Shown: one piece after another, positions 1 to 10,581 of the stretch | How the letters are laid out: every line of letters starts with the position of its first letter | Position numbering within the stretch: position 1 is the first letter of the stretch | DNA from: Tolypocladium sp. Sup5 PDA-1 | Lineage: Eukaryota; Ascomycota; Sordariomycetes; Hypocreales; Ophiocordycipitaceae | Reading direction: 5' to 3' | DNA: 64,000 nt | NCBI GenBank assembly: GCA_000750105.3 | Contig: JPHH03000002.1 | Coordinates: 1,178,001-1,242,000 of the forward strand | Notes under the pieces: model-generated | Seen by the model: only the letters and a program-made list of their open reading frames with translations | Database searches by the model: none | What the model was told of the DNA's origin: nothing | Position numbers and translations under genes: made by a program

Positions 1-1620
1 GAAAGTACTCAAAGACGGTAATGTACCGACCGCCCCCCTTGCCGTCGTCCATGAAGAACTTGACCTGCTTCGGGCCCGGGTACTCGAAGCCCGGCATGAA
101 CTGGAGCGGCATGCCGTCGGCGGGCTTCTTCCGCGAGAGCTCCGACGCCGCCACGATGCCGTGGATGGACTTTGTCTTGCGCACCGACCGGCCGTCCGCC
201 AGCAGAAAGTCCACCCAGACGCGCGTCTTGGGCATGAACTTGGCAAAGGCGCGCATCTTGCGCATCTCGAAGCCGCTGCCGGCCTGCGTGGGCCCCAGGC
301 GGAAGCTGTCAAACAGCTGGTCCAGCTTGCCCGAGACGCGGAAGACGCCGTGCGTGACGTTTGCGTTGAGCAGCAGCCGGCCCGTGCCGAGGCGCGCCGA
401 CTGGAAGAAGCCGCGCGCCGCGACGAGCGCGTGGTGGTCCTGGAAGAGGTTCGCCGTCGCCTTGTCCGCGCCGAACGGGAAGAAGCGCGCGCTGCCGACC
501 GCCGCGATCTGGTGCAGCTTGGAGCGCGGGCCGTGGCCGAAGACGACATTGAGCGCGTCCACGGCCTCCGGGTACTTGGGGAACACGGCGTCGTTGGGCC
601 CGTCGTTCATGGTCCCGAGGTACCGGAGCAGGGCATCGACGGGCGCCTCGGTCGGCCCGTGGACAGTCACCTCGATGATGTCCCACTTCTCCGAGGCCGT
701 CTCGACCGGCAGCCGGATCCGCAGCGGGTTCTCGGCCAGCGCGAGCCTCTGAAGCGAGACGAGCTGGCTCTTGTACTCGGTGGCCAGCACGAGCGTCTTG
801 TCGGCCGCCGTGAGCGTGCGGATGAGCTCCTGGCACGCAAAGTACAGCTTGCGGCCCTTGACGTCGCGGCCCTGCGGCTTGGCCGCCGTCTTCTCCTTCT
901 TGTCGTCGGCGCTGCTCTCCGTCGCCACCTGCGCGAACTCGAGGCTGTACTTGTACAGCACCGCGGGCTTGACGTTGACGCGGAAGTAGTTGGCCCACAG
1001 GCGGACGTGCTTGCCGCCGGTGCCGAACGCGGGCCGGAGGGGGAACAGGTCCCTGGAGTTGGCCTCGGCGGTGCTGCCGGACTGCGACTGGAGGGTGACC
1101 TTGCCCATCTGGGAGGTCAGGCCGGCCATGGACGTGGCCTGGGCCTTGATGACGTCGTCTTCGAGCGTCGTGATGTCGTCGTCGGGGGCGGGAGAGGTCC
1201 CGTTGATGCTGCTCGACGTGTCAGTGAGAGGAACGGGGGATGTGCCGCAGGGAACGCATACTCAAAGGCCATTGCTGTCGTCGGATCGCGGCCTCCGCCT
1301 CCGCCTCCGCCTCCACGGCCACCTCCCCGGCCGCCGCCTCCACGACCGCGATCTCCTCCGTAGCCGCCGCCGCCATAGCCGCCTCCTCGGCCTCCGCGAT
1401 CGCCTCCCCCCCCGCCGTAGCCGCCGCCGCCCCGGCCACCACGGTCTCCTCCCCCGCCGTAGCCGCCGCCCCGGCCTCCGCGATCACCTCCTCCATAGCC
1501 GCCGCCGCCGCCGCCGCCTCCGCCACCGCGATCTCCTCCGAAGCCGCCTCGACTGCCGCCGCGGTTGCCACCACCACCGCGTCCTCCACCGCGTCCGCCG
1601 CCTCGACCACGATCAGCCAT
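1..1620 (-). CDS. Argonaute (partial: N-terminal RGG region, N, linker and start of PAZ)
   Basis: Small-RNA-guided silencing protein of the QDE-2/Ago1 type, acting in quelling/RNAi. The ATG is at 1620. Exon 1 encodes an extreme Arg/Gly/Tyr-rich RGG tail of about 110 residues. A 53-nt intron (1209-1261, GTATGC...CAG) joins it to a frame that stays open to the window edge. That frame carries fungal Argonaute N-domain sequence (GKHVRLWANYFRV), the linker, and PAZ with RYITVFEYF at the edge. Unspliced, the frame ends soon after the RGG tail, so the intron is required. MID and PIWI, including the catalytic tetrad, lie outside the window, so slicer competence cannot be judged. RGG tails on Argonautes are usually sites of arginine methylation or RNA binding; that role is inferred here. 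Sordariomycetes usually have two Argonaute paralogues and I cannot say which this is. Confidence 0.93.
1290..1617 (-). repeat. GGN/CGN low-complexity repeat encoding the Argonaute RGG tail
   Basis: The plus strand here is an irregular run of cct/ccg/gcc triplets that reads on the minus strand as RGGG, GGYGGG and DRGG repeats. It is in phase with the Argonaute frame. Such DNA is prone to length change by replication slippage. Confidence 0.85.
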
Positions 1621-3214
1621 CGTGGTATCAGAGATTTCCAAGATGTCGTGTCGACCAGGCTGTGCAGGTTGCAGAAGGAGAAGACGAAGAGTGAAGTTGT
1701 GAACAGATACAAACCCGCGGGGCACAGGGGCACACAGGGCCTTTATAGCAAACCGGTTGTGACGAGGGAAGCGAAGAGAGGTGAATGGGGTGTTGTGCAG
1801 AGGGTGGCGTGAATCCGTCCAATTCACGGCGCCGGGGGTGAATAGAGCAAAGCCGGTGAGCGGGATGTCGTTGCTCGGGAATACTGGGGTCCCTGACGTG
1901 CCGGCCAGGGGGTGTGGGTCTAAGCGAGCCTCACGATTGACAGCCCGGGAGATGCGATGGATGCGATGGGAGGGAAGAGGAGAGAGGGATGGGGGAGCAA
2001 CGGGGCGAGAAGGGCAGGGCCTTTATACAGCACAGCTGCAGGAGGGGGCTTTGCGACGGGCGGCCGTGTCAGTCAGTGTCAGGTCGGAGGGCCTCCTGCA
2101 GTCGCCGGTGAGCGGCCTCTGTTTGTCGGCGCAAACGGGCCACCAGAGCTGATCAGTACGAGTACGTCCGTAGGCTGTGATGGATTCACTTGACCTTGAC
2201 GTCCTGGAATCTGGAGGGAGAACAAACGCACGCACGGGCCCCGTCCACTACCCAGGTATTATTGGCCACGCCCTGGGTCTGCCTCCATCTCCGTCGTCGG
2301 GACGGGCCAGGGCTGGCCCCACAACGGCTGCAAGCGTGCAGCCAAAACGGGGCTCCCAACCACCCTGGAGGACCTGCAATCGCGTCGAGCCAGCGTCACG
2401 TTACCGTCTGCGACAAACACCCTCACCTCGGTGAAGCCGCTCACCTTGAGCTGCTGTTGCTGCAACCGCCCTACGCGAGAGGCGAGAGGCGAGATGCACG
2501 CGTCACCCGGGCGTTCCCTTGACGGCCCCCCGCGCGCCTTGTTTGCTTTGTACGCCCAATGGCATGCTGCGCGGCAAGGGTGACCTTTGTCGTCCGTTTG
2601 TTCGCCAGTCGCCGCCCGCGTCTCTCTCCAGGCGCACAGCCCGCGCAACTTGGTCCTCTGCAGCTTTGTCCCGAGCCATTCACTCTGGCATACCCTCATG
2701 GTCCGTCGGTGCAACCGCCGCGTCCTGACAGGTGACGCAGGTGTAGCTTGTAGCACCCTCGCACGAGGCTGGGAGGACGACGCTCCATCGCTTGTTCGCA
2801 CATGCTCGCACGGGGGCGTGATTGAGTCCTCGGTGCGACCATGGCGTCTAGTAGACGATACGATGTCCTAGATGACTCCCATGACAAGTTCGGATCAAAC
2901 ACGACAGTCTGCGGTTGTTCATGCACGCCTCACCGCGTGCGAAGGAAAGATGTCTGCTCTGCAGATACAATACGCCATGTATTCTGCGCATCATATTCGT
3001 CTTGAGTCCAATTCCATCGCAACCAAAATGTGAATCGCTACGACTTGCCGAAATCCACGCCTTGAAAGCTTCCATTCATCCCCCCAAGCGGCCTGAGCTC
3101 ATTACTCACAACGATTCGATGATAGACCGAACAAAGGAGTGTCCGTTAACTCGGCATGAAAGCAATTAGCGAACAAGGATGAATGCATCAAACGGTCCTG
3201 TTGTGCCTCGTTCT
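1621..3214. other. Intergenic, 1.6 kb
   Basis: This lies between the Argonaute start and the GH115 stop. It contains the Argonaute promoter and leader, including pyrimidine-rich sequence just upstream of 1620. Several short open frames exist on both strands. None has a recognisable domain, a convincing splice pattern or coding-like composition, so I call no gene. Confidence 0.6.
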
Positions 3215-6200
3215 TCAGATTCTCAGGTCCACCGCCAGACTGTCCTCAACATGCACATCCACCGCGTTTGGAACGCCGCCTTCCACATGGTCGCTCTCCG
3301 GAGGACCCAGGTACGTGTATCGAAGGTCCCCAAGGTCCAGGACCAGCTTTTCCAGAATCATGTTTGGCTTGCGGAACCTCACCTCGATGAGATGCTTACC
3401 CCTGCCTGCGCGGCCCACGTTGTGCCCCTTTCTCCAGACACAGTCCATGACTGCCTTGTTCCAGTCTCTAGGCAGCCCCTTGTCGTTTCCAGGGTCATTG
3501 TCGGTGAGGCGTTGCCTCCGGACATCCCCGCCATCCCATCGAAGATCGTACTCCATGCGGCTACTCGGATCCGTCTCCAGCGTCATGTTGAACTGGAGCT
3601 CAAGATTCGCGTCGTCGCGGTCCGAGAAGACGTAGATGGGGTATCGCAGGAATGGCAACTCATCGGCCCTACCAAAGTCCGTGTCGTTGGGCAGTGTGAC
3701 TGAGCCAGCGAGGGGACGGCCGAGGGCTGGGAGGCGAACGTATGGTGCCGTTGCCCAGTTGCCCGCGTCGATTGCCAGATGGCCACTTGACTCGACAAAG
3801 CCAGTAAAGCCGTTGGGCACCTGTTCATTTCGAACAGTCATGTGCACCTTTTCATAGCCATCGCGAGTTCCGATGACTTCAATGTAGACATTCTCGTCAA
3901 GGCCCAAGGGCACGCGAGGCCAGTCGACGGTAATGATGACCTTTGCGTCGTCATCGTCGGGCTCGAGGTGTCCGTTGTACCGCGACAGATTGATCCAGTC
4001 GTATTGCGGCTTTGCAGCCCAGGAGAATGCCTTTGTTCCCCTGTGGAAGACCTCAAAGTATCGGGTCTGCGGTCCGTACGGGGTGACAAACGGCACCGTG
4101 ACGCCGGGCTCGAGCCACTGGCGCGAGGGGTGCGTTCGGTCGGAATCCTCGTTGAGGTGTCCCGGGTTGACGCCCTCGATGCCCTCCACGGCGATGCCCA
4201 TGTGCCCGACGCTTGGGTTCGAGTCCTCCTTTGTCTGGACATAGCAGAGCCCTTCAATCACGTTGCGCGTGGGCTGTGCACCGGTAGGGCCGTATCCGTA
4301 GTGCGGCTGCCGCATGAAGTGGTTCCATTTGCCATGGGAGACCTCATGATACGCCTGCGTCAGCGCGTGGTCCTTGTCCAGGAGCTTGATGCACCGATGG
4401 AACAGCACGTTGGTAGTGTTCCGACGCTGCTTCGCGAATAGCTGGTTCCTATACTGCGTCACGCGCAAGAGGGTGCAGAGATACGACGCCTTGATCGGCT
4501 GAAGCACAAGCTGGAAAAACGCCGACTTGTGCTCGTGGCCGAGCTGCGCATTGATCTGTTTCGCGTCCTCGTAAAGCTTCTTCCATCGCGCAACGACAGT
4601 GTCCGCCTCGTGATGTTTGAGCAGGATAAACGTGTCCACGTCGATGTGGTCCTGCTTCCGAAGGGCAACGAGCCGATCAAAGTCGTACCAGGCCTGGGCG
4701 ATTCGTGCCGAGTGCTTTCCGCCAAACTCACGGGTAGCGAGGTGCGTAAAGTACGTGGTGAGCGAGTCGGCGCCGATGGACTTGACGTCCCAGGCCAAAT
4801 CGAAAGCAAAGCTCATCGGGACTTCAATGGGCTTGAGATCGCCCACGTTGAAGACCCAGATCCGGTCTGCTCCCCGGGCATGGGCCAGTTGGAGTTGGTG
4901 CCACGCTTTGCCCTGCGGCCGTTAGACAGCCATTTCATCTTATCAGCGCGTCACCTACCAATGTGTTGCTGTTCATCCATCTGTAGCATCGCGGATAGCC
5001 CGTGTACTGAAAGTGGTAGTAGCACTGCTAGCCGTGGTCAGGTCTGCGACGATGTGGTGGAGACACAACTCACTCCAGATCCGCCGGGCCTCTTTGCCTC
5101 GTCCTCGTTCGGAAGCCGTCGAAGAGTGCCAAAGTTGTCATCCGAGAAGAGCAGCGTGACATCGTCGGGGATCTGCAGCCCGTTGTCGTAGTATTTCTGC
5201 ACCTCGTTGTAGAGGGCCATGAGCTCTGCGAATGATTAGCCTCGTTCGCGGCGTCATGGCCATGCCGCATACGGGTGACTCCATTCTCGCTCCCGTATTT
5301 GTCCTTGATGATGCTTCTCTGCGTCGCCAGCACCTCTCTCAGTATCCTCTGGGGATCGCTTCCGTTGATCGGCGCGTCTCCTTCGCCTCTCATGCCCATG
5401 GTAAAGTATGATTCGTACGGCCTCGCCCTTTCCGCGCCGTCTTCAAAGTACCGAGTCACCTTCTCCCGGTTGTTGTCCCAGTTCCAGGTTCCGTCCGGCT
5501 GCGTCGTGGACCACTCGTTCATTGCCCTCTGCATCGGCTCGTGGTGAGACGTGCCCATCACGATCCCGTACGTGTCCGCCAGTGCCTGGTTCCTTGGGTC
5601 GTCCACGAAAAAGGACCGCCCCGGGTACGGATACCCCCTCCACATGGCGGGCCACATGAAGTTCGCCTTGAGCCTCAGCAGGAGCTCAAAGATGTAGTGG
5701 TACAGGTTTGCGTCAAACTTGGGGCCGAACTTTTCATGCACCCAAGAGTCCATGCCCGGTGACTCGTCGTTGATGAAGATGCCGCGATACTTGACGCTAG
5801 GTTCGCCGTGGACGGTTACGACTGGCAAGGCGTAGATTTCACTGTGCTCCTTGGGAGGCACGTCTGCCCACCAATGCCATCTGCAGGGTATGAGCTCGAA
5901 TCCCCACAGCGTCGTGAGAACTCACGGTGAAACTCCAATCTGCTGCGAGAGGGAGTAGGTGCCGAATATGGCGCCTCTCTTGTCGCTACCAACGATGAGG
6001 AGGCCGTAGTCGTAGCCTTCCATCGGGTCCGCGACGCATGCCGTCTTCCATGTCTCCCATTTGCCGCTGATGTCGCCGACGTCGACCTTTTTCTGATCTT
6101 GCAAACCCCTGATTGTTGGCGATTGCGACTCGGTTCCAATAATGATGCACGATTTGGAGCGAGCAGCCAAAGGTCGCGACGTCACTACGGAGTTGCCGCC

Positions 6201-6347
6201 CGTCCCGGTGACCTTGGTAAAGTCTTTGGCGAGGTTCCGGGCGGCGATGTGGACGCCTTCAGACTCATCTTTGTCAACAAAGATGTCGGCGCCGATAAGG
6301 CTGAACCCCTGTCCAGGTTCAAAGGAAACAATTGGCCTCTCAAGCAT
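3215..6347 (-). CDS. Glycoside hydrolase family 115, xylan alpha-1,2-glucuronidase
   Basis: Removes (4-O-methyl)glucuronic acid from internal and terminal xylose units of glucuronoxylan. Five exons encode 981 aa, the usual GH115 size. Introns are 5881-5925, 5226-5272, 5025-5073 and 4913-4958 (45-49 nt), and every junction restores conserved family sequence: GVSPWHWWADVPP across intron 1, QLMALYNEVQKYYDNG after intron 2, GCYYHFQYTGYPR after intron 3 and NTLGKAWHQLQ after intron 4. Also visible are KYRGIFINDESPG, the NFMWPAMW motif and DDVTLLFSDDNFG of the catalytic barrel, with a C-terminal beta-rich region from about residue 690. The start at 6347 is the first in-frame ATG. A hydrophobic stretch is readable immediately upstream without an ATG, so a spliced signal-peptide exon may be missing from this model. 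Confidence 0.93.
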
Positions 6348-6976
6348 GATGGTGGCGAGTGCGGAAGCTGAGAAGTTGATGACGATGACCGTGTTGGGGG
6401 AGACGCCACGCCTTTTGTAACGACTCCGCAGTGTGACGACGGCTCGAGTTTCAGACTGCCGTTACAAGATCACTGGTTGGCCCCGAGCACCGCGTCTTCC
6501 AAGGAACAAGACGCCACGGGATCGGTTGGAAGCCGTCATGGGGTCACGTCGCGATGAATTGCTTGGCGCCGCCCCGAGATGCGCCTTGGTGCGATGATGC
6601 GAGGTTGCAAACAGCCCGTGTTGCGGGTAACTCAGCCGTGCGGGTGGATGGGCGCATCGGGAGTTGCATCGAAGGCTCCAAGCGCCGATCCTTGCCCGCC
6701 ACTCCGCATGTGTCCAATATCGCACGCAGCCAGCCGACATGAATGCTGTTTGTTGAGTCACATACTCCGTTCATCAATTGTGGTGCCGGCTTGTTATCGA
6801 TTCAAGCAGTAGTAGAAGAGTCCCCGAATAACCCATAATTCCGTTGCCAAACACCTGAGCGTGGGCAGTCGACGGCCAGCACTTCGTCTGAGCTTCTCCG
6901 CATAACATTTGCAGGTCTGATATCGACCGCCAGCTGCCCGATTAGGCAATATCAACCGTGGAGGTTCCGATGACCT
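6348..6976. other. Intergenic, 629 bp
   Basis: Promoter side of the GH115 gene and 3' side of the deaminase gene, both on the minus strand. Short frames exist but none is supported. A missing GH115 5' exon could lie at about 6350-6480. Confidence 0.5.
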
Positions 6977-7492
6977 TCAGGAACCGCGATCAGAGACGTG
7001 ACCTGCGGTCGCAACCTGTAGAATCTCCTCCTCCAAGCCCGGAACGTGATGAACTTCGATACCACCCTCCTCCAGCATCTGGCGGCCGGGGTTCTTGTCG
7101 ACAAACGTCTCCGGCTCCTGGACGCCGACGTATACTTGTCTGATCCAGGATTTCTGGCGGAGCACCCTCTCGACGCAGGGCAGCTTGCCGCTGAGACGCT
7201 TGAAGCAGGGCTCCATTGTGGTGTACAGCGCATGCGGGCTTTCAATGACCTCTGCCAGTCCTTCCTCGGTAGTAGAGTGCTGCTCTGCCAGCTTCAGGAA
7301 GCAGCACTCCTCGGCATGCGTGTTGCCTGGGCACTCGAGTGTGTAGCCTCTGGCAGATGTGGGGTAGTCGCCATCGAGCTTCACCAGGATGGCACCGACG
7401 CGGAAATTGCTCGGCCTTGGAGGAGACTTCTTGGCCAGATCCAAGGCCGCCTGCATCGCCGTCCTGTGATCATCCGCCGTTCTGGAGCCCAT
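6977..7492 (-). CDS. DRAP/Rib2-type deaminase, cytidine deaminase superfamily
   Basis: Predicted zinc-dependent deaminase of 171 aa without introns. It resembles the deaminase part of the riboflavin-pathway enzyme that acts on diaminohydroxy-phosphoribosylaminopyrimidine. Zinc-site residues are visible as His59-Ala-Glu61 (NTHAEECCF) and as YTTMEPCFKRLSGKLPC, with Cys96 and Cys106 in the RLSG-type motif particular to this branch. The frame extends upstream to an ATG at 7687. I chose 7492 because the family similarity begins there and the upstream extension looks like leader sequence. It is divergent from the J-protein gene, with 240 bp between the two starts. The substrate is inferred. A role in tRNA or nucleotide deamination cannot be excluded from sequence alone. 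Confidence 0.82.
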   Translation of the reverse strand: MGSRTADDHRTAMQAALDLAKKSPPRPSNFRVGAILVKLDGDYPTSARGYTLECPGNTHAEECCFLKLAEQHSTTEEGLAEVIESPHALYTTMEPCFKRLSGKLPCVERVLRQKSWIRQVYVGVQEPETFVDKNPGRQMLEEGGIEVHHVPGLEEEILQVATAGHVSDRGS

Positions 7493-7732
7493 GGCGAGGT
7501 GGGACAAGGGGACGTTGAGCGTGATGTGTGAATGCAAGGTACACAAACTTAAGCTTGTCTCGTGAGGGATGCTCCAGTCGTACCGCTCACGCGCTAGCGG
7601 GTCGGTGCGTTGAACGCCGAGCTCCGCCCACTTTAGCTGCCCGTTACCTGCAGCGCGTCGCAACGCGTGACCCGTCAAGAGCATCACGCTACCCCCCTGC
7701 AGACTGCCGATTCATCTGAAAGATACGCCAAT

Positions 7733-8690
7733 ATGTCGGACTTTGAGGACGTCGTGGACAATGAGCCGCCCGCGATAGAGCCGTACGAGGTGCTTGGCCT
7801 GGGACGCACGGCCACCGCGGACCAGATCAAGAGCGCGTACCGAAAGGCAGCCTTGAAGAACCACCCTGGTGCGTTGGGAAGCACCCTTGATGGTGACACT
7901 GCTAATGCTTGCCGATGCAGACAAGGTGTCGGATGACCAGAAAGTAGAGGCACACGAAAAGTTCCAATCCATCGCCTTTGCGTACGCCGTGCTGTCCGAC
8001 CCCGCCAGGCGGAAACGATACGATGCCACCGGTTCGACGGTAGAGTCCATTGTCGACTCCGAGGGTTTCAACTGGAACGACTACTACCGCGAGCAGTTCA
8101 GAGACTCGATATCCGCAGACGCGATCAAGAAATTTGCCGAGAAATACAAGGGCTCCGATGAGGAAAAGGACGACCTGCTCGCCGCGTACGAAGAGTGCGA
8201 GGGAGACCTGGACCAGGTGTACGAACGAGTCATGCTCAGCGACGTTGTCGAAGACGACGAACGGTTCCGCCGCATAATCGACGAGGCCATCGGACAGGAC
8301 GACGTTCCAGCATTTGCCGCGTACACGAAAGAGAGCAAGAGGAAACGCGCAGCACGCGTCAAGGCGGCCAAGACCGAGGCGAACGAGGCCGAAGGATACG
8401 CCAAGGAGCTCGGCGTACACGACAAGCTCTTTGGGGGCAAGAAGAATAAAAAATCCAAGGGGGGCTCGGAGGACGACCTTGCGGCCCTGATCCAGAAGAG
8501 GCAACAGGACCGTTCGGCAGGCTTCCTGGATCGGCTGGCTGAAAAGTATGGGGCGACGGAACCCAAGGCAAAGAAGGGCAAGAAGAGGCCGGCGGAGGAT
8601 GAGCCCTCGGAGGAAGCGTTTCAAGCGGCTGCAGCAAAATTAAAGGGCTCAAAGGGGACAGAGGCCAAGCCTAAGAGGTCGCGACGCTGA
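7733..8690 (+). CDS. J-domain protein, DNAJC9-like
   Basis: Hsp70 co-chaperone of 301 aa. The J-domain occupies residues about 17-85 and its HPD motif is split by the single intron (7869-7920): exon 1 ends in KNHP plus one base and exon 2 supplies the rest of the Asp and DKVSDDQK. After the J-domain come FNWNDYYREQF and the EGDLDQVYERVMLSDV segment typical of DNAJC9, a J-protein that in animals doubles as a histone H3-H4 chaperone. The C-terminus is Lys/Arg-rich and ends in KPKRSRR, a plausible nuclear signal. The histone role is inference from family. It shares a 240-bp divergent promoter region with the deaminase gene. Confidence 0.92.
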
Positions 8691-9039
8691 GATGATTGTA
8701 TGGCCGGACCGGAGTTTTGGTTGCAAGGAGTCAAGGATACAAGGGCATGTAACGACGCGGACAATACTGGGTAAATTAAACGGAGCAGTCAAAACCAAGC
8801 AATATTTGAATTTCATATGATTTGCTATCGTGGTCTCTCTGCTGGCGGCCAAGCTGCTGGACGCCGTGAATCGTGACGCCCAATCCGCGGCCCGCGGGGC
8901 ACGCTGGCTGCCTGGGGTGCTCGTGCGGATCTCGCATCGCGCACCAACCTGCACCCGTCACCCATGATCGCATCTCAACGTCAACCGTGAATCGCACCAT
9001 TGCGGGCATCACGGAGCGATCCCCAGGCGCGGTCATGCC
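8691..9039. other. Intergenic, 349 bp
   Basis: Between the J-protein stop and the STN1 start, both on the plus strand. No feature recognised. Confidence 0.5.
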
Positions 9040-9799
9040 ATGAGCGACGCATCCCGTCCCGAACTCTACCCCCGATACTGCTTCCAGTTGTCGCCGACCC
9101 TCAATGCCTGGTGCCCGCTGCGCGCGTCCGAGATTCATGACCTGGAGCGGCATGCCGGCTTCGAAGGTAAACGCGCCACGACGCAGCGACCCGCGGCTCA
9201 CTAACGCCGTGGTTCTAGGAGAAGGCTTTTACTTTTACAAGAACCTGCCGATGAAATGGGCGCGCATCGTCGGGGTCGTGGTCGAAATCAACGAGTATCG
9301 CAAGGAGAATAGTGAATCCGGTCGACGCGTCTACATCGTGGACGACAGCAGCGGAGCATGCATCGAGGCCGTGGTGTCCACACCGACTGCCCTGTACCAA
9401 GAGATTGATGTCGGCTCCGTGGTCGACATCAAAGGGGCGCTATCCAATTTCTGGGACCAGAGGCAAATCAAGATTACGAAGATGGCCAGCCTAAGGAGCA
9501 CAACGCAGGAGCTGGCGCTCTGGGAGAAGCGGGCCAAGTTCCGCCGAGAAGTACTCGACAGGCCGTGGATCCTTCGCAACCGGGACATTCGCAGGTGTCG
9601 CAAAGAGGCGGAGCGGTCTGAGGCGGATGCGGAGCGCAAGAGGGAGCGTCTCAAGACAATCACCCAAGGCGTCGGCTCAAAGAAGCAGACGGCGGCGGCG
9701 GCAAAGGACAAGAGGACGTGGAGCGATGCGGCCGTGGATCTAAGAGATATGATCCGAGACGGCGCCATGAAGGGAAAGTATAACGCTTTGGGGTTGTAG
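9040..9799 (+). CDS. STN1: STN1, telomere-capping CST complex subunit
   Basis: OB-fold protein that binds single-stranded telomeric DNA with Ten1 (and Ctc1/Cdc13-type partners) and helps fill-in synthesis. Two exons encode 235 aa. The intron is 9167-9218, with a CTAAC branch point and TAG acceptor. Exon 1 begins MSDASRPELYPRYCFQLSPT and exon 2 opens with GEGFYFYKNLPMKWARIVG, the hallmark start of the Stn1 OB fold, followed by VYIVDDSSG and VDIKGALSNFWDQRQIKI. The C-terminal third is a charged helical region. No winged-helix domain is apparent, so the protein is shorter than yeast Stn1. Confidence 0.9.
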
Positions 9800-10311
9800 C
9801 TCTAACGGGATCAAGGCGTTGGCGGGTGTTGATATCGGCGGCTATTTCAAGACATGCTTACTTGTCGAGGCTTCCTCTTCACATCTACATCGGGGACCGC
9901 CGGGAGGCAGGTGACTGGGTGGATGTCCGCCAGACTCGAATGTCTTGCTCGTCACATCGCGATGGTGTTTACAGCGCCTCGGGATGTTCTGCCAAGGCGG
10001 CTACGTCAGATGCAATGCTCCGCCACAGCCATGGACAAGCGCGTTGATGGGACCGATAGGCATCCAGACCGTCGACCTGGAGATCTCGTGAACGAACGGT
10101 AAAACATTCTGCCCCGGCGTGAGCCCCTGTGACCGAGCACAGGCTGGATTCGGCGGGAGACGGATCATCCCGACACCGTCTTGCCAGAGCGAGTCCACCC
10201 CAGTGGCGCGACGAGAGTTCCTTCCACTGCGGCAGTGTCAGAGTCTCAAAGCAAGTGCCCATCGGGCTTGCCCTGGTGACAAGCGGTCCTGATGGCATTG
10301 CTGCCGCGTGG

Positions 10312-10320
10312 ATAAATATT
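10312..10320 (+). promoter_or_regulatory. TATA-like element of the GH81 gene
   Basis: ATAAATATT lies about 30 bp ahead of pyrimidine/purine start-site-like sequence (accagacattatcaccagcc). That gives a leader of roughly 220 nt before the 5'UTR intron is removed. Confidence 0.45.
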
Positions 10321-10456
10321 CCTGGCATCCCCTCCCTCCAACACCAGACATTATCACCAGCCATCGCCCTAAGATCCTATTCCTCTCTTGGACCTCGTTT
10401 CGTCTTGAATTCGACTTTCCGCTCCTGTCGCTGCTCCCACGAGCTGATTCATCAAG

Positions 10457-10572
10457 GTATGTGTGTGTGCGTGCCTGCGAGACATTGACATTCCTCGCGT
10501 TGACCCAGTTGCGCGTGGGGGTGAATCACTCAGCCAGCAAGCCGTGACTCGACACTCTTTGGTGTCATGCAG
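10457..10572 (+). other. Probable 5'UTR intron of the GH81 gene
   Basis: A strong donor (AAG|GTATGTGTG) at 10457 and an acceptor ATGCAG ending at 10572 delimit 116 nt. If spliced, it removes the ATG at 10567, which is part of the acceptor, and makes 10582 the first ATG of the mRNA. Confidence 0.6.
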
Positions 10573-10581
10573 AAGACTACA

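Larger units (their letters stand above)
9800..10581. other. Intergenic and leader of the GH81 gene
   Basis: Contains the GH81 core promoter and a probable 5'UTR intron (listed separately). The rest of the stretch shows no gene. Confidence 0.55.

Noticed and set aside
161..1363. 400-codon plus-strand frame
   Set aside because: Antisense shadow of the Argonaute gene, ending in proline repeats produced by the RGG-tail DNA.
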